From positions 24,961 through 88,960 of the forward strand of contig CACGJH010000008.1 of assembly GCA_902573325.1 (NCBI GenBank): 64,000 nucleotides of DNA, given 5' to 3'. The translations under genes were made by a program, and so were the position numbers. Shown in pieces: positions 63,660-64,000 of this stretch; position 1 is the first letter of the stretch, and every line of letters starts with the position of its first letter. Origin of the DNA: an uncultured Alphaproteobacteria bacterium. GTDB lineage: Bacteria; Pseudomonadota; Alphaproteobacteria; HIMB59; GCA-002718135. A model generated the notes under the pieces. The model saw only the letters and a list, made by a program, of their open reading frames with translations, was not told the DNA's origin and did not search any database.

Positions 63660-64000
63660 TTATCATCTTTCATTAAATTAAAATCACATAATATAGCAAC
63701 TGGTGACTCAACAACTTTAGCATGTTTGCTAAATGTTGAAATTTTCTCAAGATCATTTTCTGAAGAACAATGCAACATAGGTATTCTCAACGTTTGTAAA
63801 ATATCTTCAGTTATTTTAGCCATTCCACCTTGTGCCCCTACTGGCTCACCTGGTGTACCTCTGTAACTAATTAGAAAAACAACAGGCATTTGATATAATT
63901 GTAATAAAGATACAATTGCATTCACTGAATTTCCTATTCCTGTATTCTGCATCATTATACACGGAAATTTATTTCCCAAATAAGCTCCAGCACAGATACC
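63656..64000 (-). CDS. comD: Sulfopyruvate decarboxylase subunit alpha (5' end cut by window edge)
   Basis: The frame is open to the right edge (115 codons), with GICAGAYLGNKFP at the edge; the TTG at 63979 is internal, not the start. MQNTGIGNSVNAIVSLLQ and SYRGTPGEPVGAQGGM are the hallmarks of ComD and the N-terminal half of phosphonopyruvate decarboxylase. A full subunit is about 165-170 residues, so about 50 are missing. First visible gene of the sulfonate operon. Confidence 0.87.
   Translation of the reverse strand, partial: GICAGAYLGNKFPCIMMQNTGIGNSVNAIVSLLQLYQMPVVFLISYRGTPGEPVGAQGGMAKITEDILQTLRIPMLHCSSENDLEKISTFSKHAKVVESPVAILCDFNLMKDDK

Noticed and set aside
63656..63979. TTG at 63979 as the start of comD
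   Set aside because: The frame continues to the window edge with the conserved GICAGAYLGNKFP segment, so the gene is truncated by the window, not started there.

Overview
The window is a gene-dense, very AT-rich stretch with almost no intergenic space, many 1-8 bp gene overlaps and frequent TTG/GTG starts. I see no rRNA, tRNA, CRISPR array or insertion sequence, and no gene-free stretch over 300 bp once the frameshifted uxuB-like gene is restored. It looks like chromosome of a streamlined, low-GC marine alphaproteobacterium (SAR11-like or HIMB59/AEGEAN-169-like; the lineage is inference). Alphaproteobacterial markers are an ALAS-type hemA, HemJ, a GcrA-like domain, DUF1244 and DUF2805 proteins, and a dimethylglycine dehydrogenase.

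Layout. 1-7414: oligoendopeptidase F (cut by the left edge), acyl-CoA synthetase, DUF1244 protein, pyruvate kinase, aspartate aminotransferase and a TauE/SafE permease. 7480-17164: one tight plus-strand operon with a saccharopine-type lysine degradation pair, uvrB, 3-hydroxyisobutyryl-CoA hydrolase, dimethylglycine/sarcosine dehydrogenase, an AsmA-like protein and an AEC permease. 17157-21086: housekeeping and small proteins (TPR, DUF2805, GST, LysE, YajQ, RmuC, YqaA). 21136-28308: M24 peptidase, dipeptide/oligopeptide ABC importer and nth. 28312-34978: haem cluster (hemJ, hemF, hemH, hemE, a hemC-hemD fusion, cytochrome b561, hemA). 34975-44221: EamA exporter, pentapeptide protein, a candidate small lipoprotein, a MotA/MotB-like pair, cfa, a GcrA C-terminal domain on its own, msrA, a Nudix hydrolase, a peroxiredoxin and an agmatinase-family ureohydrolase.

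44240-64000 is a sugar and sulfonate catabolic island. It holds GH29 alpha-fucosidase, an L-fucose dehydrogenase-like AKR, mannonate dehydratase, a fructuronate reductase with an apparent one-base frameshift, an SDR, a divergent uronate isomerase, GH31 alpha-glucosidase and a sugar ABC importer. Divergent from the importer are an L-fucose-isomerase-fold protein and a Gfo/Idh/MocA oxidoreductase. Converging on these is an operon encoding sulfopyruvate decarboxylase alpha and beta (ComDE), a PfkB kinase that resembles E. coli sulfofructose kinase YihV, and a sulfolactate-dehydrogenase-like enzyme. None of the glycosidases has a visible signal peptide, so oligosaccharides are probably imported whole and cut inside the cell.

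The most interesting proposal is that 58784-64000 encodes a sulfosugar (sulfoquinovose-like) route: an unusual isomerase, a YihV-like kinase, then sulfolactate to sulfopyruvate to sulfoacetaldehyde. The aldolase and the sulfite-releasing step would lie beyond the right edge. This is inference from family assignment and operon structure.
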